A DNA stretch of 64,000 nt from Prorocentrum cordatum (taxonomy: Eukaryota > Sar > Dinophyceae > Prorocentrales > Prorocentraceae). A model generated the notes under the pieces. That model was not told the origin of the DNA. It saw only the letters and a list, made by a program, of their open reading frames with translations, and ran no database searches. The position numbers and the translations under genes were made by a program. Of the stretch, positions 1 to 10,335 are shown piece by piece. Position 1 is the first letter of the stretch. Every line of letters starts with the position of its first letter. The stretch covers positions 27,051 to 91,050 of the forward strand of contig CAUYUJ010020535.1 in the NCBI GenBank assembly GCA_963575745.1, given 5' to 3'.

Positions 1-2745
1 GATCCCAATGCCGGGGGAGAACCTGCGCGCGCACACGCGCCGCCCCCCGCACCTCCGCGCGAAGAGCCCACGCAAGCCACAATAAAACCACTTGGCGACT
101 CGAACATTCGCGGCAGACGGCACACCGTCCGGCAAAGCTTCCGCGTCGCGACAGAAGGTCTCTCTCTCCTTCCACAGGCGCGCCACAGCGGCCCGCCGCG
201 CCGTGACCACCTTATCGTCCACCTGCGGCGGGCACGCCCCGAGGGCGACGAGGACACACGCGGCGCGCAGGGCCGTGTCGCCCACGGTCCACGCAGCATC
301 GTCCGGCACCACGGCAGCGCGCGAAGCGGCGCGCGCACGCGGCTCCGCGTCGACTGCACGCGCCGCGCGGGCGTTCAGAAACTGCTCCAATCGCTCGTCC
401 TTGTGCGCTCCCCCATGCGCCCGGCGGCCATGCAGGACGCGCTCCGGGGACGCATCACGCTCCAACGAACGCGGCACGACGGGAGCCAGCACACTCCCCG
501 CGATCTGCTCGTTCCGCTCGGCCGCCAGCTCCGTCCACCGCGCCCACTCCGCCTCCCGCCGCGCACACCGAGACCACCGGCGCGACGCGCGGCACGCTTT
601 CCGGAGCGATTTCTGCTCGCGCTCCGCCGCATCCAACGCGGAATCATCGACGACCTCCTCGTGGATCACGGCGTGCTCTGCGAGCAAAGACTCCCGCAGC
701 CGATCGCCCGATGCGCGTGACTCCGACCCGTAGACTCGGGCCGGGAGCGGGCCCACGGCCGCGACAGGAGCCGAGGCCAACGCCAGAGCCAAGGCGGAAG
801 CCGGGACCGTTGCTGGACAGACGTTGTCGTCAGCTCGAAACCAATCGTCGTCCGCGTCGTTCTCGTCGTCGTCGTCGCAGTCGCTGGCGGCGAAAGCACC
901 AATTTCCCCCGCGTCAAAACGTTCAATAAATTCGGGGTGGTCACGATCTTCCATCGGCGAATTCTCTGAGTGACGCACTGGGACTGGCACGGCGACCGTG
1001 ACCGGGTCTTCTCCCTCTTCCATTTCAACCTCCAAATACCCCCGGAGCCCCGAAACGGACCCCCAGAAGCCCAACACGCCTCCGGAACCGACCGGCGCCT
1101 CCAGCGCATACCCCTCCCCATGTTTTGCCACTCCTCCCGCCCCCGGAAGCTCCGGAGGCACCGGAAACTCCAAAACCTCCGTTTTTTCCTCCTCCTCCTC
1201 CTCCTCCTCCTCCTCCTCCTCCGCCATTTCGACCTCCGGATGCCCCCAGACGCCCGAAACGCCTCCGGAACCGTCCCGCGCCTCCAGCGCGCACTCCTCC
1301 CTATAATCTGCCACTCCTCCCGCTCCCGAGAACTCCGGAGGCTCCGGACGCTCCGGAGCCACCGTTTTCTCCTCCTCCTCCTCCTCCTCCTCCTCCTCCT
1401 CCTCCTCCTCCTCCTCCGCCTCAATTTCGACCTCCGAATGCCCCCAGGAGCCCGAAACGCGTCCGAGACCGTCCGACGCCTCCGGCGCGCACCCCTCCCT
1501 ATGATTTGCCAATCCCCCCGCTCCCGAGAGCTCCGGAAGCTCCGAATGCTCCGGAAGCTCCGGACGCTCCGGAAGCTCCGGAAACGCCGGACAAGAAAAT
1601 GCCCGCGAGAATTTCGCGAGCGTTTCCCCCTCCGAGCATCCGTTTCCAAGGAGCTCCGTCTCGCCTAGGAAGCCGCGCGCCGGGCAGAGAGACGCCCGCG
1701 AAAAAATCGCGAGCGTTTCCCCCTCCGAGCGCGCGCCCCCAGAGGAATCAACGCGGCCCCGGGGACCGCGCGCCGGGCAGGAAAACGCACGCGAAAAATT
1801 CGCGAGCGTTTCCCCCTCCCAGCGCGCGTTCCCAGAGGAATCAACGCTGCTCCGGGGACCGCGCGCCGGGCGGGAAAACGCCCGCGAAAAATTCGCGAGC
1901 GTTTCCCCTTCCCAGCGCGCGTTCCCAGAGGACTCAACGCCGCCCCGGAGACCGCGCGCCGGGCAGGAAAACGCCCGCGAAAAATTCGCGAGCGTTTCCC
2001 CCTCCCAGCGCGCGTTCCCAGAGGAATCAACGCTGCTCCGGGGACCGCGCGCCGGGCAGGAAAACGCCCGCGAAAAATTCGCAAGCGTTTCCCCCTCCCA
2101 GCGCGCGTTCCCAGAGGAATCAACGCTGCTCCGGGGACCGCGCGCCGGGCAGGAAAACGCCCGCGAAAAATTCGCGAGCGTTTCCCCCTCCCAGCGCGCG
2201 TTCCCAGAGGAATCAACGCCGCCCCGGGAACCGCGCGCCGGGCAGGAAAACGCCCGCGAAAAATTCGCGAGCGTTTCCCCCTCCCAGCGCGCGGTCCCAG
2301 AGGAATCCACGCCGCCCCGGGAACCGCGCGCCGGACAGGGAAACGCCCGCGAAAAATTCGCGAGCGTTTCCCCCTCCCAGCGCGCGGTCCCGTGCGTCGT
2401 GCCCCCCGCCCCCGCGCCCACTCCCTGGGTCCCCGGCCCCGACCCCGGCCCCGGCCCCTGGGTCTCCGCCCCCGGCCCCCGCCCCGGCCCCGGCCCCGGC
2501 CCCGCCCTCGACCTCGGCCCCGCCCCCGCCCCAAACGCACAAGCAGCCTTTCCCAACAAATCAGTCGTGGCACTTAGCCCTGAATATCCGACGCATTGGG
2601 GGGTTACCCCGGGAGGTTCGGGCCGCGGAAGCGCGCCCGGGACGAGAGACACCGGCCAGCCCACATAGGCGCGTGACCAATGCCCCTCGCCCCCGCCCGA
2701 GAGATAGTGACCACCCACATAGGCGAAGTCACTATCTCCCTCCAT
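1..2745 (-). CDS. Large acidic repeat protein, 3' end beyond window
   Basis: Reading triplets 2745 down to 1 gives 915 codons without a stop, running off the left edge. The frame is open upstream to 3744, and the ATG at 2745 is the first in-frame ATG after the TAG at 3747-3745; its context (G at -3, GG after ATG) is good. Residues 1-110 are Gly/Pro/Ala-rich and include FAYVGGHYLSGG. Residues about 117-387 are nine copies of a 31-residue repeat (core ARWEGETLANFSRAFSCPA). Three longer repeats follow (core GHPEVEM), two of them next to poly-Glu tracts (about residues 442-460 and 507-520). Then comes an Asp-rich run near residue 625 and an Arg/Ala/Glu-rich tail. I recognise no known domain. Evidence for this frame over the overlapping open frames is codon-like composition through both the repeats and the non-repeated ends. 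No intron is visible, so a retroposed gene is possible. Function unknown. Confidence 0.6.
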   Translation of the reverse strand, partial: MEGDSDFAYVGGHYLSGGGEGHWSRAYVGWPVSLVPGALPRPEPPGVTPQCVGYSGLSATTDLLGKAACAFGAGAGPRSRAGPGPGPGRGPGAETQGPGPGSGPGTQGVGAGAGGTTHGTARWEGETLANFSRAFPCPARGSRGGVDSSGTARWEGETLANFSRAFSCPARGSRGGVDSSGNARWEGETLANFSRAFSCPARGPRSSVDSSGNARWEGETLANFSRAFSCPARGPRSSVDSSGNARWEGETLANFSRAFSCPARGLRGGVESSGNARWEGETLANFSRAFSRPARGPRSSVDSSGNARWEGETLANFSRAFSCPARGPRGRVDSSGGARSEGETLAIFSRASLCPARGFLGETELLGNGCSEGETLAKFSRAFSCPAFPELPERPELPEHSELPELSGAGGLANHREGCAPEASDGLGRVSGSWGHSEVEIEAEEEEEEEEEEEEEEEEKTVAPERPEPPEFSGAGGVADYREECALEARDGSGGVSGVWGHPEVEMAEEEEEEEEEEEEKTEVLEFPVPPELPGAGGVAKHGEGYALEAPVGSGGVLGFWGSVSGLRGYLEVEMEEGEDPVTVAVPVPVRHSENSPMEDRDHPEFIERFDAGEIGAFAASDCDDDDENDADDDWFRADDNVCPATVPASALALALASAPVAAVGPLPARVYGSESRASGDRLRESLLAEHAVIHEEVVDDSALDAAEREQKSLRKACRASRRWSRCARREAEWARWTELAAERNEQIAGSVLAPVVPRSLERDASPERVLHGRRAHGGAHKDERLEQFLNARAARAVDAEPRARAASRAAVVPDDAAWTVGDTALRAACVLVALGACPPQVDDKVVTARRAAVARLWKERETFCRDAEALPDGVPSAANVRVAKWFYCGLRGLFARRCGGRRVCARRFSPGIGI
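1022..1480. repeat. Degenerate ~200-bp repeat with (CTC)n / poly-Glu expansions
   Basis: Three related segments begin near 1022, 1227 and 1421 with a shared stretch (ATTTCGACCTCC, then CCCCCAG and CCCGAAAC). The second and third are adjacent to perfect CTC triplet runs at about 1186-1222 and 1366-1417. On the minus strand these runs read GAG and encode Glu tracts within the repeat protein. Run lengths are likely variable between individuals. Confidence 0.85.
1585..2395. repeat. 93-bp coding minisatellite, about 8.7 copies
   Basis: Unit starts fall at 1585, 1678, 1771, 1864, 1957, 2050, 2143, 2236 and 2329, spaced exactly 93 bp. Because 93 is divisible by three the repeat stays in frame, adding 31 residues per copy to the minus-strand protein. 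Copies in the middle (1864-2235) are nearly identical; the first is the most diverged. The unit lacks stops in several frames, which creates long shadow ORFs on both strands. Confidence 0.95.
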
Positions 2746-2806
2746 CCCCAGCCCACTTAGGCGCCAGGGGATGGAGTTCCCCTTCCCAGCCCACTTAGGC
2801 GCCAGG
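2656..2806 (-). repeat. Four copies of a CCTAWGTGGG(Y)TGG motif around the start codon
   Basis: Copies at about 2656-2673, 2711-2726, 2747-2766 and 2783-2806 (minus-strand sense). Two lie inside the predicted N-terminal coding region and encode AYVGG/AYVGW; two lie just upstream of the ATG at 2745 and have AAG in place of ATG. This may be a duplicated coding segment or a regulatory repeat. It also leaves room for the true start to be slightly different. Confidence 0.5.
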
Positions 2807-3304
2807 GAAGGGGGCGGCGAAGGTTGGAGGAAAGAGAGAGGAGGTTTTTTTTTGTTTGTTTTGTTTGTTGCCCCGCCCCCCCGCCCCGCGCCCCCGCGCG
2901 CGCGCCCCTCGCGCGCGCCCGGGGAGGGAGAGGGGGCCGGGGAGAGCCTGTTTGAGCCAAAACGGCCGCGGCGGGGCGGTCGTCGACGTCGCTGTCGCCG
3001 TCGTCGCCCGCGGCGGCGGCGGCGGCAGCGGCGGCGACGGCAGCTCCGGCGGCGGTCCTGCTGCTCCTCCTGCTCCCTCTGCTCTTCCTTCTGCTCTTGC
3101 CGTCTCTCTTCCTGCTCCCTCTTGCTCTTCTGTTCCTTCGTCCCCTCCCCTCGCCTCTCCGCCCTTCTCTCGCTCTCCCGCTCCCTGCCTCCCCCGCGTC
3201 CCTCCTGCCGCTCCGTGCCCCTCCTGCTGCCCCCCCCTGCTCCCTCCTGTTCCCGCCCGCCGCCTCCCCACCGTGTTCGCTTCCTCCCTCCTCCTTCTTG
3301 CGTC

Positions 3305-3345
<41 letters not shown>

Positions 3346-4385
3346 GCCGCCGTTTCCTGCTGCTCGCCCCCCCACCTCCTCCTCTTCTCTGCTGCTCGTT
3401 CTCTGCTCCTCTTTCCCTCTTCCTTCTGTTTTCTCTCCCCTCGTCTCCTCCTTTTGTCGTCCTCTTGCTCTCTCCTTGCCTCCCTCCCTCCCTCCCCCCT
3501 CCCTCCCTCCCTCCCTCCTCCCGCCCTTCCTTCACCTCTGTCCCCCCTTTCCACCATCCCCCCCTCCCCCTCCCTCGCTCGCTCGCTCGCTTCCTCCCTG
3601 CTCCCTCCCTCCCTCCCTGCTCCCTCCCTCCTTCTGCCTCCCTGCTGCCCCTCCCCGTGCTGCCCCCTGCTCCCTCCTCTGTCTCCCTCCTTGCGGGTGC
3701 CTCCCAGGCTTCCCTCCCACATCTATCCTTCCCAGGCCCTCCTCCTAGGCCTCCCTCCAAGGCCTCCCTCCCGCATCCCTCCCTCCCAGGCCTCGCCCCC
3801 AGGCCTCCTTCCCAGGCCTCCCTCCCGCATCGCTCCCTCCCAGGCCTCCCTCCCAGGCTCTTCCTCCAGGCCGCCCTCCCACATCCCTCCTTCCCAGGCC
3901 TCCCTCCCAGGCCTCCCTCCCAGGCCTCCCTCCCGCATCCCTCCCTCCGAGGCCTGCCTCCCAGGCCTCCCTCCCAGGCCTCCCTTTCCACATGCATCCT
4001 CCAGGCCTCTCTCCCAGGACTCCCCCCGCATCCCTCCCAGGCCTCCCTCATGCCTCTCCTCGCACCCCTCCCTCTGAGGCCTCCCTCCCAGGCCTCCCTC
4101 CCATCCCACATCCCCCTCCCAGGCCTCGCTCCCAGGCCGCCCTCCAAAATTCCTCCTTCTCAGGCCTCTCTCCCAGGCCTCCCTCCCGCACCCCTCCTTC
4201 CCAAGCCTCCCTCCCAGGCCTCCCTCGCAGGCCTCCCTCCCGCATCCATCCCTCCTCCAAGGGCAGCAAGCGGACGGCAGAGCAGTGAGGGAGGGGGGGA
4301 GGGAGAAAGGGAGGGCGGGAGGGAGCAGGGACGGAGAAAGCAGGGAGGGAGGAAGCAGGAGGAGAGAAGCAGGGAGGGAGGGAGG

Positions 4386-4425
<40 letters not shown>

Positions 4426-4508
4426 AAGAAGGAAGCAGGGGAGCAGGGAAGGAGGGAGCAGGGAGGAAGGGAGGGAGAGAGGGAGGGAGGGCAGGTTGGG
4501 GGCAGGGA
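2807..4508. repeat. GC-rich then C/T-biased simple-sequence tract
   Basis: 2850-3060 is G+C-rich with CG runs. 3306-3352 is a (GTC)n(GCC)n run. 3478-3660 is (CCCT)n-like. About 3730-4260 is a minisatellite of CCTCCCTCCCAGG-type units, with a GCATCCCT variant every few units. 4275-4508 switches to G/A-rich on the plus strand, including (GA)n at 4390-4420. The long open frames here exist only because one strand has almost no T. I see no gene in it. Confidence 0.85.
2951..2971 (-). other. Possible dinoflagellate spliced-leader relic
   Basis: The minus strand reads CCGCGGCCGTTTTGGCTCAAA. The dinoflagellate 22-nt spliced leader, as I know it, is D followed by CCGTAGCCATTTTGGCTCAAG. The match is 17 of 21, including GCC-x-TTTTGGCTCAA. 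It lies about 206 nt upstream of, and on the same strand as, the ATG of the repeat-protein gene. That is where a relic would sit if the gene is a retroposed trans-spliced mRNA. The GC-rich surroundings raise the chance of a fortuitous match. Confidence 0.4.
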
Positions 4509-5417
4509 GCAAGGAGGGAGGGAAAGAGCAGGGAGAGGACGAAAGAAAGCAGTGAGGGAGGGAGAAGGGAGGGAGGGAGGGAGCGGAGGGAGGAGGAACG
4601 GAGGGAGAGAAGTGGCTGGGAGGGAGGGAGTAAGCTCCATCCCGGCTTTTCCTCCCTGTTTCCCTTCCCTGCTACCTTCCCTCTCTGTCTCCCTCAGACA
4701 TGTCTATACAGACGCAGTTTTTCAGTTCTCACTCCCAGCGAAGCTATTCATATGAAGTCTCGCGCTCTCAGTGAGAGCGCGAGACCATTCTGCGTCGACA
4801 AAAATGCACCAGAACTCTCTAGGTCACCCATAGATCGATATAAATTAGAAAAAATCATCCGACACAAAAAATGTAAAATTGTACAAATCGATATTTTTCA
4901 TTAATTTTGAAAATTCTAATCAATTTGGGCACTCTCGAGGCTCATTCGATGTCACGCATGTCGCTGCTTCGATTGGAATGCACCTGGCATGCATAGCATG
5001 CACTCAGCTCGAATTATCATCGAAACACCGTTCGCAACACGCATACATAGAGACGGTATTTCGATCATAACTCCTGACTCAGCCATTTCGAGGAACTCTC
5101 GAGCTTCCAGTGTGACGCGTCAGATCATTCTGCATCGACTGGTGTGCGTGAGAGGTCTGTAGATTGCTGACAGCTCGAGTTAAGTAAAGCCAACCACCGT
5201 CACCTGCCAAACTGTACTGCGGGCAAAGTCGGTTCCCGCAAGTCTTTTGATAGTAATATTGCTTCTAGAGCCCTGAAAATTTTACCAGCAGATGCGCCAT
5301 AGCTTATTGTAGGTAGGAAAAATCCAACTTATGAAAACGAATTGTCAAATCTTGCACAATGTTCCAAAAACCGACCCCAGGTTACCACATTGTCTCTTTT
5401 GGTCGGGTCGGCCAACT
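4509..5417 (-). repeat. Left arm of ~0.9-kb inverted repeat
   Basis: Reverse complement of about 9126-10038, with few differences; both arms include a GA-rich end, the hairpin CTCGCGCTCTCAGTGAGAGCG and the palindrome-rich GCATGCATAGCATGC region. The inner part also matches the reverse complement of 6040-6800. Confidence 0.9.
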
Positions 5418-5480
5418 AGCTCCACCCTGCGCCCGAATTCCTCTTAGCTCATCTCGTCGAAGAGCTCTACGAGGTACTCG

Positions 5481-6033
5481 AGCTGTAGGGCAGCTACAGT
5501 GCTGGTTAGCACAGCTATCGCACTCAGAATCATCAGGCGCGTTCGCCTGACGAATACATAGGTTTGAACTCGGTCTGGTAGCCGAGCTACGTGCGCAAAC
5601 CTATTCGTATTATCCGATTCAACTTGATACGCGTGGTGGGTATTTTGTACTTATTCCGAGCTGCAGGGCAGCTACAGTGCTGGTAAGCACGCCTATCGCA
5701 CTCAGAATCATCAGGGGTGTTCGTCCGCCTGTTGGATCCAGAGCTCGGAACTCGGTCTGCTGTCCAAATTAGATCGGCACAACTTCTATATTGTTCGAGT
5801 CATTCTCAAAAGTGCTGTCGGTTTTCTGCACCTAACTCGGGCCTGTAGGGGGGCGGCAGGGCTGGTGACAGAAGTCGATTCGAAGACATCAGACGCGTCC
5901 ACCTGTCGCATTCAGAGGTCAACAAATATTTACTATAAGTCGGAATGTTGGATGCGCGGTTTTCTCAACTAACATCAAGGTAGGAAGCTCTACGAGTCCC
6001 CGGCGGTAACAAAGGTTGACGGTTTACCGCCGG
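5481..6033 (+). repeat. Satellite cassette with terminal palindrome
   Basis: About three degenerate ~175-bp satellite units (landmark AACTCGGTCTGCT), then the right-end module GGAAGCTCTACGAGT and the palindrome at about 6000-6033. It is followed directly by ACCTCGTAGAGCTCTTCG, the left end of the next element. No coding potential seen. Confidence 0.8.
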
Positions 6034-9000
6034 CGCCCAGTAACCTCGTAGAGCTCTTCGACGAGATGAGCTAAGAGGAATTCGGGCGCAGGGTGGAGCT
6101 AGTTGGCCGACCCGACCAAAAGAGACAATGTGGTAACCTGGGGTCGGTTTTTGGAACATTGTGCAAGATTTGACAATTCGTTTTCATAAGTTGGATTTTT
6201 CCTACCTACAATAAGCTATGGCGCATCTGCTGGTAAAATTTTCAGGGCTCTAGAAGCAATATTACTATCAAAAGACTTGCGGGAACCGACTTTGCCCGCA
6301 GTACAGTTTGGCAGGTGACGGTGGTTGGCTTTACTTAACTCGAGCTGTCAGCAAGCTACAGACCTCTCACGCACACACCAGTCGATGCAGAATGATCTGG
6401 CGCGTCACACTGGAAGCTCGAGAGTTCCTAGAAATGGCTGAGTCAGGAGTTATGCTCGAAATACTGTCTCTATGTATGCGTGTTGCGAACGGTGTTTCGA
6501 TGATAACTCGAGCTGAGTGCATGCTATGCATGCCAGGTACATTCCAATCGAAGTAGCGACATGCGAGACATCGAATGGGAGCCTCGAGAGTGCCCAAATT
6601 GATTAGAATTTTCAAAATTAATGAAAAATATCGATTTGTACAATTTTATATTTTTTGTGTCGGATGATTTTTTTCTAATTTATATCGATCTATGGGTGAC
6701 CTAGAGAGTTCTGGTGCATTTTTGTCGACGCAGAATGGTCTCGCGCTCTCACTGAGAGCGCGAGACTTCATATGAATAGCTTCGCTGGGAGTGAGAACTT
6801 TGGTCCAGCCGGCCGAGGCGGACAATGTGACAACTTTTGGGTGGTTTTGCAATTTTTTGAAAGATATTTGACAATTCATTTTGAAAAAGCAGATTTTTAC
6901 TCCGAGCATTGAGATATAAACTTCGTTCCCTGATCAGCTCGGCCATCTAGAGTCATTTTCAGTACCAGTTCACTTGAAGGAACCGACTCATGTTGACTCC
7001 GAAAAAATCTCAACTTGAAGTTTTTGTAGAAAAAGCTCCCAGAAGCTCCCGCTTTGATGCTGAGCTTTCTCACGGATTCAAGGAGCTCTACGAGGTTCCC
7101 GGCGGTGACCAGGTTGACGGTTCACCGCCGGCGCCAGTTTTTGGAACATTGTGCAAGATTTGACAATTCGTTTTCATAAGTTGGATTTTTCCTACCTACA
7201 ATAAGCTATGGCGCATCTGCTGGTAAAATTTTCAGGGCTCTAGAAGCAATATTACTATCAAAAGACTTGCGGGAACCGACTTTGCCTGCAGTGCAGTTTG
7301 GCAGGTGACGGTGGTTGGCTTTACTTAACTCGAGCTGTCAGCAAGCTACAGACCTCTCACGCACACCAGTCGATGCAGAATGACCTGGCGCGTCACACTG
7401 GAAGCTCGAGAGTTCCTAGAAATGGCTGAGTCAGGAGTTATGCTCGAAATACTGTCTCTATGTATGCGTGTTGCGAACGGTGTTTCGATGATAACTCGAG
7501 CTGAGTGCATGCTATGCATGCCAGGTACATTCCAATCGAAGTAGCGACATGCGAGACATCGAATGGGAGCCTCGAGAGTGCCCAAATTGATTAGAATTTT
7601 CAAAATCAATGAAAAATATCGATTTGTACAATTTTATATTTTTTGTGTCGGATGATTTTTTTTCTAATTTATATCGATCTATGGGTGACCTAGAGAGTTC
7701 TGGTGCATTTTTGTCGACGCAGAATGGTCTCGCGCTCTCACTGAGAGCGCGAGACTTCATATGAATAGCTTCGCTGGGAGTGAGAACTTTGGTCCAGCCG
7801 GCCGAGGCGGACAATGTGACAACTTTTGGGTGGTTTTGCAATTTTTTGAAAGATATTTGACAATTCATTTTGAAAAAGCAGATTTTTACTCCGAGCATTG
7901 AGATATAAACTTCGTTCCCTGATCAGCTCGGCCATCTAGAGTCATTTTCAGTACCAGTTCACTTGAAGGAACCGACTTCATGTTGACTCCGAAAAAATCT
8001 CAACTTGAAGTTTTTGTAGAAAAGCTCCCAGAAGCTCCCGCTTTGATGCTGAGCTTTCTCACGGATTCAAGGAGCTCTACGAGGTTCCCGGCGGTGACCA
8101 GGTTGACGGTTCACCGCCGGCGCCAGTTGGCCGACCCGACCAAAAGAGACAATGTGGTAACAACATTCGATTTTCATAAGTTGGATTTTTCCTACCTACA
8201 ATAAGCTATGGCGCATCTGCTGGTAAAATTTTCAGGGCTCTAGAAGCAATATTACTATCAAAAGACTTGCAGGAACCGACTTTGCCTGCAGTGCAGTTTG
8301 GCAGGTGACGGTGGTTGGCTTTACTTAACTCGAGCTGTCAGCAAGCTACAGACCTCTCACGCACACCAGTCGATGCAGAATGATCTGGCGCGTCACACTG
8401 GAAGCTCGAGAGTTCCTAGAAATGGCTGAGTCAGGAGTTATGCTCGAAATACTGTCTCTATGTATGCGTGTTGCGAACGGTGTTTCGATGATAACTCGAG
8501 CTGAGTGCATGCTATGCATGCCAGGTACATTCCAATCGAAGTAGCGACATGCGAGACATCGAATGGGAGCCTCGAGAGTGCCCAAATTGATTAGAATTTT
8601 CAAAATCAATGAAAAATATCGATTTGTACAATTTTGTATTTTTTGTGTCGGATGATTTTTTTTTCTAATTTATATCGATCTATGGGTGACCTAGAGAGTT
8701 CTGGTGCATTTTTGTCGACGCAGAATGGTCTCGCGCTCTCACTGAGAGCGCGAGACTTCATATGAATAGCTTCGCTGGGAGTGAGAACTTTGGTCCAGCC
8801 GGCCGAGGCGGACAATGTGACAACTTTTGGGTGGTTTTGCAATTTTTTGAAAGATATTTGACAATTCATTTTGAAAAAGCAGATTTTTACTCCGAGCATT
8901 GAGATATAAACTTCGTTCCCTGATCAGCTCGGCCATCTAGAGTCATTTTCAGTACCAGTTCACTTGAAGGAACCGACTTCATGTTGACTCCGAAAAAATC

Positions 9001-9121
9001 TCAACTTGAAGTTTTTGTAGAAAAGCTCCCAGAAGCTCCCGCTTTGATGCTGAGCTTTCTCACGGATTCAAGGAGCTCTACGAGGTTCCCGGCGGTGACC
9101 AGGTTGACGGTTCACCGCCGG
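6034..9121 (+). repeat. Three direct copies of a ~1-kb palindrome-bounded unit
   Basis: Palindromes of the GGTGACC/GGTTCACC type end the copies at 7099-7132, 8088-8120 and 9089-9121, so spacing is about 990-1000 bp. Copies are nearly identical, including the hairpin GTCTCGCGCTCTCACTGAGAGCGCGAGAC, indicating recent amplification. The first copy starts with ACCTCGTAGAGCTCTTCGAC and ends GAGCTCTACGAGGTT: terminal inverted repeats. Short ORFs here recur only because the DNA repeats. Confidence 0.9.
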
Positions 9122-9125
9122 CGCC

Positions 9126-10038
9126 AGTTGGCCGACCCGACCAAAAGAGACAATGTGTTAACCTGGGGTCGGTTTTTGAAACTTTGTGCAAGATTTGACA
9201 ATTCGTTTTCAGAAAACGGATTTTTCTTACATACAGTAAGCTATGGCGCACCTGCTGGTAAAATTTTCAGGGCTCTAGGGGCAATATTACTATCAAAAGA
9301 CTTGCAGGAACCGACTTTGCCCGCAGTACAGTTTGGCAGGTGACGGTGGTTGGCTTTACTTAACTCGAGCTGTCAGCAATCTACAGACCTCTCACGCACA
9401 TCAGTCGATGCAGAATGATCTGGCGCGTCACACTGGAAGCTCGAGAGTTCCTAGAAATGGCTGAGTCAGGAGTTATGATCGAAATACCGTCTCTATGTAT
9501 GCGTGTTGCGAACGGTGTTTCGATGATAATTCGAGCTGAGTGCATGCTATGCATGCCAGGTGCATTCCAATCGGAGCAGCGACATGCGAGACATCGAATG
9601 AGCCTCGAGAGTGCCCAAATTGATTAGAATTTTCAAAATCAATGAAACATATCGATTTGTACAATTTTGTATTTTTTGTGTCAGATGATTTTTTACTAAT
9701 TCATATCGATCTATGGGTGACCGAGAGAGTTCTGGTGCATTTTTGTCGACGCAGAATGGTCTCGCGCTCTCACTGAGAGCGCGAGACTTCATATGAATAG
9801 CTTCGCTGGGAGTGAGAACTGAAAAACTGCGTCTGTATAGACATGTCTGAGGGAGACAGAGAGGGAAGGTAGCAGGGAAGGGAAACAGGGAGGAAAAGCC
9901 GGGATGGAGCTTGCTCCCTCCCTCCCAGCCACTTCTCTCCCTCCGTTCCTCCTCCCTCCGCTCCCTCCCTCCCTCCCTTCTCCCTCCCTCACTGCTTCCT
10001 TTCGTCCTGCCTCCCTGCTCTTTCCCTCCCTCCTTGCG
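9126..10038 (+). repeat. Right arm of ~0.9-kb inverted repeat
   Basis: Fourth direct copy of the unit, continuing beyond GCTTCGCTGGGAGTGAGAAC into the C/T-rich tract that is the reverse complement of 4509-4730. It ends abruptly at about 10038, where a different cassette sequence (GGGTGGTTTTGCAAT) begins. Confidence 0.9.
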
Positions 10039-10335
10039 GGTGGTTTTGCAATTTTTTGAAAGATATTTGACAATTCATTTTGAGAAAGCAGATTTTTCGC
10101 ACCTTTAAACGACCACGAGGGCCTCTCTCTCTTAGTATGAGCTCTGTAGGCGCACTTTTACGATCAAAACACTTGGCGGAACCATCTTCATATCGACACG
10201 ATTTTTTTTGTTTTTTTTTTTTTTTTTGGCAAGAAATGCTTCCAAAAGCTCTCTCTTCCGACTTCGAGCACTCTTACGCGTGAAATGAGCTCTACGAGGT
10301 TCCCGGCGGTGACCAGGTTGACGGTTCACCGCCGG
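10039..10335 (+). repeat. Short non-satellite cassette with terminal palindrome
   Basis: A cassette of about 300 bp: T-rich start, then CAGATTTTTCGCACC, then AAACACTTGG, then GAGCTCTACGAGGTTC and the palindrome at 10303-10335. Related cassettes are at 11311-11590, 14929-15210, 23167-23363 and 31974-32287. Contains a T-rich run at 10201-10229. Confidence 0.8.

Noticed and set aside
92-733. Plus-strand Arg/Ser-rich ORF of 213 residues
   Set aside because: Antisense shadow of the GC-rich minus-strand gene; composition is typical of a wrong frame.
1125-2798. 557-residue proline-rich plus-strand ORF
   Set aside because: It is the reverse frame of CTC runs and the 93-bp repeat. The minus-strand frame is longer, has the better start, and reads as protein also outside the repeats.
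2795-4904. Long ORFs on both strands in the C/T- or G/A-rich tract
   Set aside because: Low-complexity sequence with almost no T on one strand cannot form stop codons; peptides are only R/E/G or P/S/L runs.
4879-9664. Recurring small ORFs (about 65-130 residues) in the 1-kb units
   Set aside because: They recur only because the DNA is duplicated, overlap on both strands, and cover hairpins and AT-rich stretches.
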